A stretch of 64,000 nt of DNA from Hyphomicrobium denitrificans ATCC 51888. Lineage in GTDB: Bacteria > Pseudomonadota > Alphaproteobacteria > Rhizobiales > Hyphomicrobiaceae. The translations under genes were made by a program, and so were the position numbers. The DNA lies in assembly GCF_000143145.1 (NCBI RefSeq), contig NC_014313.1, forward strand, positions 620,001-684,000, given 5' to 3'. The notes below the pieces were generated by a model that saw only the letters and a list, made by a program, of their open reading frames with translations, had not been told where the DNA came from and made no database searches. Each line of letters opens with the position of its first letter. Position 1 is the stretch's first letter. Positions 34,569 through 42,075 of this stretch are shown one piece after another.

Positions 34569-35441
34569 ATGACCAGCCGGATTGAAATCAGCGCCCGGAG
34601 CGTGCTCGCAGCTCTCGCCGGACTGGCGTGGGCGGCTCCCGCAGGAGCGCAGGAGCCGGTGCATTTCGCTCCGCATCGCGCGGTCTATGAACTGTCGCTC
34701 GCGGATTCGAGCGCGGGAGCGGGCGTCTCGGGTGTTGCAGGTCGCATGGTGTACGAGCTGAACGGCTCGTCGTGCGACGGCTATACGCAGAACATGCGCT
34801 TCGTCACCGTGATGACGAACCAGGAAGGAACCGAGACGCTGAGCGATCTCCGGAACTCGAGCTGGGAAGACGCGGACGGCAAGAAGCTCAGGTTTTCTTC
34901 GACCCAGTATCAAAACGACGAGTTGGCGGATGCGAGCCAGGGCGATGCGGCCCGCTCGAAAGGCACCACGCCCGTGGTCGGTGTCGATCTCGTGAAGCCG
35001 TCGAAGAAGCGTGTGGCGCTGCCGAACGACATTTATTTTCCGATGCAGCACGCCTCGACGCTCGTTCAGGCCGCTAAGAACGGCGTCAAGCTTTTGACGG
35101 CCAACCTCTATGACGGCTCGGAAAAGGGCGAGAAGTATTATCTGACGAGCACGGCCATCGGGCGCGAGTACGCGCCGGGCGCCAAGCCGCTTTCGGCGGC
35201 TGCCAAGGGCGGTGAGAAACTCGCTGGCGTCGCCTCGTGGCCGATGTCGATCAGCTATTTCGATGCCGGCAAGGATCAGGAAGATCAGCTTCCGGCCTAC
35301 GAGCTTTCGTTCCGGTATTTCGAGGACGGCGTGACCAGCGATCTCAAGATCGACTACGGCGAGTTCGCGATCAAAGGCGAACTTAAAGAGCTGACGTTCC
35401 TCGAACCGGGTAAGTGCCCGGCGTCGGCCAGCGCCCACTAA
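34569..35441 (+). CDS. eipB: EipB-family periplasmic cell-envelope protein (DUF1849)
   Basis: A 290-residue exported protein with signal peptide (SVLAALAGLAWAAPAGA) and the DUF1849 beta-spiral body: HRAVYELSLADSS, then SSCDGYTQNMRF and a C-terminal EPGKCP. The two cysteines correspond to the conserved disulfide of Brucella EipB, a periplasmic protein needed for envelope integrity. ATG 34569 is chosen since a signal peptide follows directly; GTG or TTG starts upstream give an extension without character. Divergent from ridA. Confidence 0.88.
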   Translation: MTSRIEISARSVLAALAGLAWAAPAGAQEPVHFAPHRAVYELSLADSSAGAGVSGVAGRMVYELNGSSCDGYTQNMRFVTVMTNQEGTETLSDLRNSSWEDADGKKLRFSSTQYQNDELADASQGDAARSKGTTPVVGVDLVKPSKKRVALPNDIYFPMQHASTLVQAAKNGVKLLTANLYDGSEKGEKYYLTSTAIGREYAPGAKPLSAAAKGGEKLAGVASWPMSISYFDAGKDQEDQLPAYELSFRYFEDGVTSDLKIDYGEFAIKGELKELTFLEPGKCPASASAH

Positions 35442-35505
35442 ATCCGATCATCGTTAGCGCAGGCTGAAGCCTCCGGCTGATGCAACTCCGAGGCGGCGCC
35501 CGGGT

Positions 35506-35799
35506 TCAGCTCTGCCCGCTGAGCAGGGCGTGCGCCGGGCCTATCGCGATCGGATCGATCCCCGCCTCCTGGCAAAACGCCAGCAGCAAGCTCTCGTCGC
35601 TGAGCATGTAATCCAGCGTCGCCACCTGAAAATCCCGGTTTTTTGCTTCGGCGCGCAGCTGTCCCGGATCGGTCCCGGTCAGCGACAGAAAACGCGATAC
35701 GCGTTGCGGGTCGTCAGCCAGGAATCCCAAAGCCTGCAATGCGATCGTCTCAGCGTCGTCGGGGGTGATTCGATCTGGTCTTAACCGAGGCATGCGCAT
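35506..35799 (-). CDS. DUF3572 protein
   Basis: A 97-residue acidic helical protein of the alphaproteobacterial DUF3572 family: DDAETIALQALGFLADDPQRV and a second half DYMLSDESLLLAFCQEAGID. Function unknown. It is divergent from divK, a neighbour pairing I recall as common in Rhizobiales. The start may be the second ATG six bases further in. Confidence 0.85.
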   Translation of the reverse strand: MRMPRLRPDRITPDDAETIALQALGFLADDPQRVSRFLSLTGTDPGQLRAEAKNRDFQVATLDYMLSDESLLLAFCQEAGIDPIAIGPAHALLSGQS

Positions 35800-35900
35800 C
35801 CTGCTGTTAACTGTTGGTTACGGCTTTTGGCGTCAAAGTAGGTCAATGGTTTAGCCGAGAATCGGTGCAGAAACTGCCGTAGGGAGTGTGGGCGGTTGCC

Positions 35901-36335
35901 ATGACGTATCAGGAAACCCGAACCAACGTCGAGCGTCGTGGCGCGGAGCCGCGCGTGGCGACGCAATCGGTTCTGATCGTCGAGGACAACGAGCTCAATA
36001 TGAAGCTCTTCAACGATCTGCTTGCGGCGCACGGTTATAAGACGATTCAGACGCGCAACGGGTTCGAAGCTCTGGAACTCGCGCGGAAGCATCGCCCTGA
36101 TCTCATCCTGATGGATATTCAGTTGCCCGAGGTCTCTGGGCTTGAGGTCACGAAATGGCTCAAGGACGATGACGAACTGTGCCGGATTCCGGTCGTCGCC
36201 GTTACCGCGTTCGCAATGAAAGGCGACGAGGAGCGCATCAGATCAGGTGGCTGTGAGGCGTATGTCTCCAAACCGATTTCGGTGATGACCTTTCTTGAGA
36301 CCGTCCGCAAATTCATAGGTCCCTCGAAATCGTAA
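35901..36335 (+). CDS. divK: single-domain response regulator DivK
   Basis: A 144-residue stand-alone receiver: [13 protein letters not shown], phospho-acceptor D72 (ILMDIQLP), [13 protein letters not shown] and YVSKPI. In alphaproteobacteria DivK controls polar development with PleC and DivJ and acts on CckA through DivL. A 20-residue N-terminal tail precedes the receiver. ATG 35901 is used; GTG 35886 is possible. pleD follows after six bases, the classical divK-pleD operon. Confidence 0.94.
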   Translation: MTYQETRTNVERRGAEPRVATQSVLIVEDNELNMKLFNDLLAAHGYKTIQTRNGFEALELARKHRPDLILMDIQLPEVSGLEVTKWLKDDDELCRIPVVAVTAFAMKGDEERIRSGGCEAYVSKPISVMTFLETVRKFIGPSKS

Positions 36336-36341
36336 AGCTCC

Positions 36342-37712
36342 ATGACCGCCCGCGTACTCGTCGTCGATGATATTCTCGCCAATGTGAAGCTTCTCGAGGC
36401 GCGGCTGCAGGCCGAGTACTTCGAGGTGCTGACCGCGAACAGCGGCCGGCAGGCGCTCGACCTGCTGGAGCGCGAAAGCGTCGACGTCGTGCTGCTCGAC
36501 GTCATGATGCCGGGAATGGACGGGTTTGAAACCTGCCGCCACATCAAGGCAAGCCACGCAACGCATCATATTCCCGTCGTCATGGTGACCGCGCTGGATC
36601 AGCCCTCCGACAAGGTGCAGGGGCTGGAGAGCGGCGCCGATGATTTTCTGACGAAGCCCGTCGACGATATCGCGTTGGTGACGCGCGTGAAAAACCTCGC
36701 GCGCCTGAAAATGCTCAACGACGAAATGATGATGCGAGCCTCGACGGGCCGCGACATGGGCATTCCCGACGACGGCTCCTATGCGCGGGCTTTGTCGGCT
36801 CGTTCCGGGCGCGTGCTGCTCGTCGACGACAATGAGCGCTCGGCGGCGCGCCTATTGGAATTTCTTTCGAAAGGCAATGACGCCTTCGCTGAACGCGACA
36901 TGCACGCGGCGCTGACAAAGCTGACGGAAAGCAATTTCGACCTGCTGGTCGTCAGTCTGTCGCTGGATGCTGCCGACGGATTGCGTTTGTGCTCGCAGGT
37001 GCGATCGCTCGAACGCACGCGGCATTTGCCGATCATCATGCTGGTGGAGCCGGGCGACGAAGCGCGGCTGCTGCGCGGGCTCGACATGGGTGTCAACGAT
37101 TACCTGATGCGCCCCATCGACCGGCATGAGCTTCTCGCTCGGGTCAAAACTCAGATCAAGCGCAAGCGTCATTCGGATTTCCTGCGGCACCGGCTGGCGG
37201 AGAGCGTCGAGCTTTCGGTTACGGATTCTCTGACCGGGCTGCACAACCGGCGATACATGGAAGGGCATCTCAGGACACTGGTCTCCGAAGCCATTCGCAC
37301 GGGACGCAGCCTGTCGATGCTCGTGGCGGACATCGATCACTTCAAGGACGTCAACGATACTCACGGCCACGATGCGGGCGATGCGGTGCTGAAGGAGTTT
37401 TCGGTCCGGCTGAAGCGCAACACGCGTGGCGTCGATCTCGCCTGCCGTCTCGGCGGCGAAGAGTTCGTCATCATCATGCCGGATACCGATCTCGACCGCG
37501 CGTATCAAATCGGAGAGCGGCTGCGTGCGTGCGTCGCCGCCGATGAGTTCACTATCGATGGCGGACAGAGCGTCCGCGTGACGGCCAGCGTCGGGATCGC
37601 GACGCTCGAAAGCCCGCAAGATACGCCCGAGTCGATGTTCAAGCGTGCCGACAACGCGCTCTATAAGGCCAAGCGCCGGGGCCGGAACCGGGTCGTTTCA
37701 GACGCCGCATAG
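36342..37712 (+). CDS. pleD: diguanylate cyclase response regulator PleD
   Basis: A 456-residue cyclic-di-GMP synthase: REC1 with phospho-acceptor Asp in VVLLDVMMPG, REC2 (about 150-275) in which the acceptor position reads VVSLSLD and looks degenerate, as in PleD's adaptor domain, and a GGDEF domain with an active GGEEF motif. The allosteric inhibitory I-site RxxD is present as RGVD five residues before GGEEF. In Caulobacter PleD drives the swarmer-to-stalked change; Hyphomicrobium also has polar stalks or hyphae, so the same job is likely. Operon with divK. Confidence 0.95.
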   Translation: MTARVLVVDDILANVKLLEARLQAEYFEVLTANSGRQALDLLERESVDVVLLDVMMPGMDGFETCRHIKASHATHHIPVVMVTALDQPSDKVQGLESGADDFLTKPVDDIALVTRVKNLARLKMLNDEMMMRASTGRDMGIPDDGSYARALSARSGRVLLVDDNERSAARLLEFLSKGNDAFAERDMHAALTKLTESNFDLLVVSLSLDAADGLRLCSQVRSLERTRHLPIIMLVEPGDEARLLRGLDMGVNDYLMRPIDRHELLARVKTQIKRKRHSDFLRHRLAESVELSVTDSLTGLHNRRYMEGHLRTLVSEAIRTGRSLSMLVADIDHFKDVNDTHGHDAGDAVLKEFSVRLKRNTRGVDLACRLGGEEFVIIMPDTDLDRAYQIGERLRACVAADEFTIDGGQSVRVTASVGIATLESPQDTPESMFKRADNALYKAKRRGRNRVVSDAA

Positions 37713-38278
37713 TCATCCGCAGAGCACAGCTGTCCGGATTGACGACGCCATATATCCTTGATCAGGCCGCAGAGCTGCCAAGGAAAAGGCTCACATTTCC
37801 AGCCTATTAGTCGGGACCGGAGCGATCAGCGCGAGCGAATCGTGACTGTGGAGCAACAGGTAAAGCAGTTCTTGATTTCTGCACCGTTATCTGGCACCAA
37901 CTACCCGGTTGACAAAGGGGGGCCACGAGAAATCGAAGCCTTTGCGTCACGATGCCCACTCGGGGCTCGTGGCGTCCTTAGTTCCCGATCTGCTGGGCCC
38001 GCCGCATAGCCTGGTAGGACGGGGATGGATCGATCCGAGTGACCACGCGAGTGGCCTCCTCGAACGGTTGCAGAGGGTCGATCGTGAAGCTGGGTGAGGA
38101 ACAACGCCCTCTTTGAACTTCGCCCGGTTGTGGCCAGGGTCGTGAAGCTGTCTCGGAACGATTTACCCCGCTGCCGAGTTTGCTTTCAGCCCTGGCCACT
38201 TAATGCGGCCAGTGCTCCCACCAATCTCAAAATACGGAATTCCGAGTAAGCGGACGCGGGTTAAATCCCTGCGCCTAA
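37713..38278. other. 566-base region without a supported gene, with nested inverted repeats
   Basis: No frame here has a ribosome site or recognisable domain. The right half has a perfect 10-bp inverted repeat, GTGGCCAGGG (38130-38139) and CCCTGGCCAC (38190-38199), enclosing a smaller stem CTCGG/CCGAG around 38154-38179. A palindrome GGATCGATCC lies at 38027-38036. A structured RNA or the relic of an insertion are both possible; I cannot assign it. Confidence 0.45.
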
Positions 38279-38446
38279 TTACTTAATCTTCGTTTCCTTG
38301 AACTCGACGTGCTTGCGCGCGACGGGATCGTACTTCTTGAAAACAAGCTTTTCAGTCGACGTGCGCGGGTTCTTCTTCGTGACGTAGAAGAAGCCCGTTC
38401 CAGCGGACGACAACAACTTGATCTTTTGTGTAACCGGCTTTGCCAT
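38279..38446 (-). CDS. rpmG: 50S ribosomal protein L33
   Basis: A 55-residue basic protein, read directly from the minus strand: starts [20 protein letters not shown], then [20 protein letters not shown] and ends KETKIK. This is the cysteine-free (zinc-independent) L33 form with the standard alphaproteobacterial length. The product is part of the 50S E-site region. It lies next to the nudix gene on the same strand, in a gene order conserved in Rhizobiales. Confidence 0.97.
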   Translation of the reverse strand: MAKPVTQKIKLLSSAGTGFFYVTKKNPRTSTEKLVFKKYDPVARKHVEFKETKIK

Positions 38447-38522
38447 GATTCACGCTTGGAAAGAAAAAGGGCTGACCCAGGTCAGCCGCAGAGCGCGCAA
38501 CATACGCGTGGGATTTTCTATG

Positions 38523-39230
38523 TCAAGGTGTAGGCTGCGGCATCGTGCACGAGACCAAGGTGCGCTGAAAGCCGCAGGCATCCTCGAAGTAGAACGGCAA
38601 ATCCGAGCCGGTGAAATCCCCCTGGTTCGAATCTTCCAGCCGCAGAGAAACGTCGTCCAGCACCAATCGTGTGATGTTCGGTAGATCGAGCTTGCGCGCT
38701 TCATCGAGCGTAAACCAATCGAGATCGAGCAATTCACCGTCCGGCGCCGATTGGGCGTTCGCGACCGTCGAGCGTGGTGCAGTAAAAAACCACGTGTCGT
38801 AGCGGCGGACGCGGCCTGGAGGGGTTATGGCGCGCGCCAGCGGAGAAAGATGAATCGGAGCCGGTGCGTAGCCTGCGGCCGAGAATGACGGCCAGAGCTC
38901 GTTCCGCAGATCGCTGGCCGCTTCCGCGCCGATGAGCATTCCGGCTTCTTCGTAGAGTTCGCGCACGGCCGCCAATGCGAAGGGACGGATTTCGGCGACG
39001 AGGTCGCGCGGCAGGTAAGGCGTGTCGAACGAACGCGCGAGCACACGGTCGGCATCATCGACACGGCCGCCGGGGAAGACCCATTTGTCGGGCAAAAAAA
39101 TCTGATCGGCATGACGCCGGCCCATCAGCAGCCTTGGGTCCGGGGTGGTGTCGTCGATAACGACCACGCAGGCCGCGTCGCGAATTTCGACATGGCCTGC
39201 TGCGGTGAGAGATGACGACGCCTCGATCAT
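38523..39230 (-). CDS. NUDIX hydrolase
   Basis: A 235-residue NUDIX-domain protein. The Nudix box is split by a long insertion: GGRVDDADRV, then about 35 residues later AAVRELYEEAGMLIG. Such insertions are seen in NUDT7/NUDT19-like CoA or acyl-CoA pyrophosphatases, so a CoA-ester substrate is possible but unproven. Located between rpmG and the DUF983 gene on the same strand; 18 bases separate it from the latter, so both are likely in one transcript. Confidence 0.88.
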   Translation of the reverse strand: MIEASSSLTAAGHVEIRDAACVVVIDDTTPDPRLLMGRRHADQIFLPDKWVFPGGRVDDADRVLARSFDTPYLPRDLVAEIRPFALAAVRELYEEAGMLIGAEAASDLRNELWPSFSAAGYAPAPIHLSPLARAITPPGRVRRYDTWFFTAPRSTVANAQSAPDGELLDLDWFTLDEARKLDLPNITRLVLDDVSLRLEDSNQGDFTGSDLPFYFEDACGFQRTLVSCTMPQPTP

Positions 39231-39248
39231 TGCGCGATCGCTTTCGAC

Positions 39249-39743
39249 TTACTTTACCGCTTCCGGCTCGGCTGATGGAAGGCGCGACAGGTCATCGTTA
39301 TCGAAAGCGGGATTGCCGAAGCCGTGCATGCGCAGCGCCCATTGATATCCGATGAGCGCGCCTTTCACACGCGGCAGCAGCCAGAGGCTGAGCAACACGG
39401 TGACGGGCAGCCAGACCGCAAGTTCGACCCACACAGGCGGCGCGAACATTTTTTCGGTCATCAGAATACCGCCGACGATGACGTGGCCGGTGATCGTCAT
39501 CACGAAATAGGGCGGCGCGTCGTCGGCGCGATGATGAAATAGTTCGGTCCCGCACGACGAGCATACGTCGTTGACCTTGAGGAATTTTCCGTAGATGCGG
39601 CCGTTGCCGCAGCACGGGCACTTCTGGCGCCATCCGCGCTTCAACGATTGCCACACATCACGAGGCGGTAGGCTGTCGTCGACGGGCGCTGCCATTTGAT
39701 TTAAGTCATGCATGCTCATGGTGATGGGCTGTCCAGGCGGCAT
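39249..39743 (-). CDS. DUF983 membrane protein
   Basis: A small membrane protein with a zinc-ribbon-like cysteine set (CPCCGNGRIYGKFLKVND then CSSCGTELFHHRADDAPP) followed by two transmembrane helices (VMTITGHVIVGGILM; LAVWLPVTVLLSLWLLPRVK). This is the DUF983 family, of unknown function, often beside rnr in alphaproteobacteria. I start at ATG 39743, 29 bases after the rnr stop; ATG 39719 or 39713 are alternatives and the frame continues into rnr. A cysteine quartet suggests metal binding. Confidence 0.85.
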   Translation of the reverse strand: MPPGQPITMSMHDLNQMAAPVDDSLPPRDVWQSLKRGWRQKCPCCGNGRIYGKFLKVNDVCSSCGTELFHHRADDAPPYFVMTITGHVIVGGILMTEKMFAPPVWVELAVWLPVTVLLSLWLLPRVKGALIGYQWALRMHGFGNPAFDNDDLSRLPSAEPEAVK

Positions 39744-39771
39744 GGTCAATACGTAGGCGGTTTCTGCGACG

Positions 39772-42075
39772 TTATCGACGACGCTGGAATTTGCCGAATC
39801 TTCTTCTCGGAGCCCCGCGCGTGCCCGCCTTGAGCGCCGCAAAATTCCCGCGCGAGGCTGGCGTCAGCATTTCAAATCGCAGCGCTCCGGCGGACGGGAT
39901 GGCTTCCAGCAGCCGCACTTCGACCGTGTCTCCGAGGCGATAGCCGGCGCCCGTGCGCGCGCCCACCAGCGCGTGAGAGGCTTCAATGTGGTGATAATAA
40001 TCGTCGCCAAGGCTCGAGATGGGGATGTATCCATCCGCACCGGTGTCTTTCAGGCGCACGAACAGGCCGGAGCGCGTCACGCCCGCGATGCGCGCTGGGA
40101 ACGTCGCGCCGATGCGATCGGCGAGGTGAGCGGCGATGAGACGGTCGGTCGTTTCGCGCTCCGCCGACATGGCGCGCCGCTCCGTGTCGGAGATCGCCTT
40201 GGCGACGCTCGCGAGGTGTGGGATTTCTTCGTCCGTCAGTCCATCGGGTCCGAGATCCAACGCGCGGATCAGCGCGCGGTGCACGATGAGGTCGGCGTAA
40301 CGGCGGATAGGTGACGTGAAGTGCGCGTAGCGGACGAGGTTCAGGCCGAAGTGTCCGATGTTCTTCGGGGTGTATTCCGCCTGCGATTGCGAACGCAGGA
40401 TCACCTCGCTGATGAGATCCGGCACCGGCAGGTTTTTTGCCTGTTCGAGAACTTTGTTGAAGGCTTCGGGCCTGAGCGCGCCTGCGTGCGGAACCTTCAT
40501 GTCGAGCGTTTCGAGGAAGTCGCGCAGGCCTTTCAGCTTCTCCGCGCTCGGCGCATCGTGCACGCGATAGACGAGCGGCAAGCGCTTTTCTTCGAGCGTC
40601 TCGGCGGCCGCGACGTTCGCCTGGATCATGAATTCTTCGATGAGGCGGTGCGCGTCGAGACGTTCCGGCGTGACGACGCGTGCGACGCGGCCTTTGTCAT
40701 CGAGAACAATCCGGCGCTCCGGCAGATCGAGATCGAGAGGCCCGCGCTTGTCGCGTGCGATGGCAACGGCGCGATACGCAGCCCAGAGCGGCTTCAGAGC
40801 GCGCTCCATCAGCGGTTCGCATTTTTCCGAAGGCTGCCCGTCGATTGCCGCCTGCGCTTCCTGATACGAGAGCTTGGCAGCCGAACGCATCATCGCGCGA
40901 ACGAACTTGTGACGACGCTTCTCGCCGTGACGGTCGAACACGAGATGCACGGCGAGGCAGGCGCGCTCTTCGCCTTCGCGCAGTGAGCAGAGGTCGTTCG
41001 AAATCTTTTCCGGCAGCATCGGCACGACGCGATCCGGAAAGTAGACCGAGTTGCCGCGCAGTTGCGCTTCGCGATCGATCTTCGAGCCGGGGCGGATGTA
41101 ATGCGCGACGTCGGCGATCGCGACGGTCACGATAAAGCCGCCCTCGTTCTTCGGATCGCTGTCGAACTCGGCATGCACGGCGTCGTCGTGATCGCGCGCG
41201 TCGACGGGGTCGATCGTCAGAAGCGGGACTGCGCGTAGGTCTTCGCGGCGATCCATCGTCGGGGCGGAAAGCGTTTCGCATTCCTTCAGCACGCTTTCGG
41301 GAAAGTCTTCCGGAATGCCGTGGGCGTGGATGGCGATCAGGGAAATCTGGCGCTGGTCGTCGGGATTGCCGAGGCTTTCGACGATTTCCGCACGCGGCGT
41401 CGCAAAGCGGCCGCGGCGGACGAGTTCGAAGCGCACGAGATCGCCGTCGCTGGCTTCGCCCATGTCGTCGGGCAGGATCGGCCAGCTCTTCAGCTCCTTG
41501 CGGTCGATCGGCTCGATCGTTCCGCCGCCACGCTTCGACGCGCGGAAGATGCCGAGCAGGCGGCGTTTCTCTTTCGGCAGCTTCTTGATCGGCGTCGCTT
41601 CAAAGATCGCGCCGCCGCCGGTTGCGCGGGGGAGTCTGGTGAGCTTCGCCAGAACGCGGTCGCCGATGCCGATGTCGTTATCCGCCGAGCGCGCCGAAAG
41701 CGACAGGCGCACGGTGGGGCGCTTGCCCTCGTCTTCGTCCCATTGCAGCGGCTTGGCGATCAGATCGCCGTCGGCGTCGCGTCCGGTGACTTCGAGCGTC
41801 GTGACGGGCGGAAGCTTGCCCTTTTCCTTGAGATGCTTCTTGTCGCCGGTGAGCGTGCCATCGGCGGCCATCTCGGCGAGGATGCGCTTCAGTGCGATGC
41901 GCGCGCCGCCCGAGACGCCGAATGCGCGCGCAATCTCGCGCTTGCCCGCCTTGCCTTGGGCAGAGTTCAGGAATTCGAGGATCTGTTCTTTGCTCGGCAG
42001 ACCGCGATCGGTGGCAACGCGCGCTGCGCCCTGCGGTTTGCCGCGCGGTGTCTTCCCTCGTAGCTTCTGCTTCAG
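39772..42075 (-). CDS. rnr: ribonuclease R, probable CTG start
   Basis: Processive 3'-5' exoribonuclease degrading structured RNA. RNB catalytic Asp cluster is TIDPVDARDHDDAVHAEF; an S1 domain follows (ARIAGVTRSGLFVRLKDTGA); the C terminus is basic. The first ATG (41871) would remove the N-terminal winged helix. The frame stays open for a further 68 residues containing LPSKEQILEFLNS and REIARAFGVSGGARIALKRI, which is the family's N-terminal domain. No ATG, GTG or TTG occurs there. A CTG at 42075-42073 overlaps the topA stop (CTGA) and has AAAGG seven bases upstream, so I take it as the start (767 residues). Confidence 0.88.
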   Translation of the reverse strand: MKQKLRGKTPRGKPQGAARVATDRGLPSKEQILEFLNSAQGKAGKREIARAFGVSGGARIALKRILAEMAADGTLTGDKKHLKEKGKLPPVTTLEVTGRDADGDLIAKPLQWDEDEGKRPTVRLSLSARSADNDIGIGDRVLAKLTRLPRATGGGAIFEATPIKKLPKEKRRLLGIFRASKRGGGTIEPIDRKELKSWPILPDDMGEASDGDLVRFELVRRGRFATPRAEIVESLGNPDDQRQISLIAIHAHGIPEDFPESVLKECETLSAPTMDRREDLRAVPLLTIDPVDARDHDDAVHAEFDSDPKNEGGFIVTVAIADVAHYIRPGSKIDREAQLRGNSVYFPDRVVPMLPEKISNDLCSLREGEERACLAVHLVFDRHGEKRRHKFVRAMMRSAAKLSYQEAQAAIDGQPSEKCEPLMERALKPLWAAYRAVAIARDKRGPLDLDLPERRIVLDDKGRVARVVTPERLDAHRLIEEFMIQANVAAAETLEEKRLPLVYRVHDAPSAEKLKGLRDFLETLDMKVPHAGALRPEAFNKVLEQAKNLPVPDLISEVILRSQSQAEYTPKNIGHFGLNLVRYAHFTSPIRRYADLIVHRALIRALDLGPDGLTDEEIPHLASVAKAISDTERRAMSAERETTDRLIAAHLADRIGATFPARIAGVTRSGLFVRLKDTGADGYIPISSLGDDYYHHIEASHALVGARTGAGYRLGDTVEVRLLEAIPSAGALRFEMLTPASRGNFAALKAGTRGAPRRRFGKFQRRR

